From Candolleomyces eurysporus (Eukaryota > Basidiomycota > Agaricomycetes > Agaricales > Psathyrellaceae), in NCBI GenBank assembly GCA_027579435.1, contig JANBPK010001693.1, forward strand, positions 1 through 15,943: a DNA stretch of 15,943 nt, in the 5' to 3' direction. This document shows, piece after piece, positions 15,807 to 15,943 of the stretch. The notes under the pieces are model-generated. The model was not told the DNA's origin. It was given only the letters and a program-made list of their open reading frames with translations, and did not search any database. The stretch's first letter is position 1. Each line of letters begins with the position of its first letter. Both the position numbers and the translations under genes were made by a program.

Positions 15807-15943
15807 GGTGCTTGGGGGGTTGGGTTATGCCACTTTGCATTTGGGTAGGGGATGGGCGGTGGGTTTATATAAGGCTCGGGTAGGTGTTGGAGCCGTGGTG
15901 TCGGTCGCCAGGGTTCGTGTTCATTGGGGGCGGCGGGGCTTGA
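14195..15943 (-). mobile_element. Tad1-like LINE, 5' portion
   Basis: This is the upstream part of the LINE, on the right of the copia insertion, carrying most of ORF1 and a 5' leader. Its 5' boundary is not seen and may lie beyond the window. It joins to 5704 on the other side of the insert. Confidence 0.85.
15807..15943 (-). promoter_or_regulatory. LINE 5' leader with TATA-like site
   Basis: These 137 bp upstream of the ORF1 ATG hold no supported gene. TTATATAA occurs at 15865-15872, about 60 bp upstream of the ATG, and reads as a TATA-like element in the LINE sense direction. LINEs usually carry an internal promoter at the 5' end, so this could be part of it, or it could be host sequence. 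The sense strand here is C-rich. Confidence 0.35.

Noticed and set aside
15865..15872. TTATATAA as promoter of a plus-strand gene at the right edge
   Set aside because: No supported plus-strand ORF follows; if functional it more likely serves the LINE on the minus strand.
1..15943. CRISPR arrays, rRNA or tRNA genes, bacterial promoters and operons
   Set aside because: No regularly spaced repeats with unique spacers and no tRNA or rRNA sequence were seen; all content is eukaryotic retroelement.

Overview
The window is built almost entirely from nested retrotransposons, and I see no host gene. The most likely source is a filamentous fungus, probably a mushroom-forming basidiomycete. That is an inference from the element types: a Tad1-like LINE with endonuclease, RT and RNase H domains, and a Ty1/copia element. 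The species cannot be told from the sequence.

Layout: a LINE lies on the minus strand and runs from the right edge to the left edge. Its ORF1 starts at 15806 and is cut at 14190 by an inserted copia element. ORF1 resumes at 5704 and probably ended at 5398. ORF2 follows (ATG at 5360, end at 283) with endonuclease, reverse transcriptase, a cysteine cluster, RNase H and a C-terminal CCHC finger. ORF2 is broken by at least two stops and several frameshifts; three of the frameshifts fall exactly on N characters. A perfect 27-bp inverted repeat lies 17 bp past the ORF2 stop.

The inserted element is plus-strand Ty1/copia (6460-14189). It has a half-tRNA type primer-binding site, an extra 388-codon ORF (ORF0) upstream of gag, gag, an unrecognised tryptophan-rich region, protease, integrase, RT, RNase H, a polypurine tract and a 428-bp 3' LTR. 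Its pol carries four TGA stops that all look like CGA->TGA changes, plus at least two frameshifts. ORF0 begins inside the LTR and reads in frame through the LTR end and the primer-binding site.

The left end of the copia insertion is not normal. A complete 428-bp LTR (5710-6137) flanked on both sides by the 5-bp target duplication AGGGT is followed by 322 bp of the LINE target, identical to the sequence after the 3' LTR. Only then comes the last 110 bp of a second 5' LTR joined to the internal region. The variant pattern fits a solo LTR made from this same element, joined to the full-length copy. The join may be an assembly chimera of two haplotypes or a real rearrangement.

The best candidates for something undescribed are ORF0 with its possible splice switch (a donor overlapping its start codon and an acceptor touching the gag ATG), the novel domain between gag and protease, and the hairpin at the LINE 3' end.
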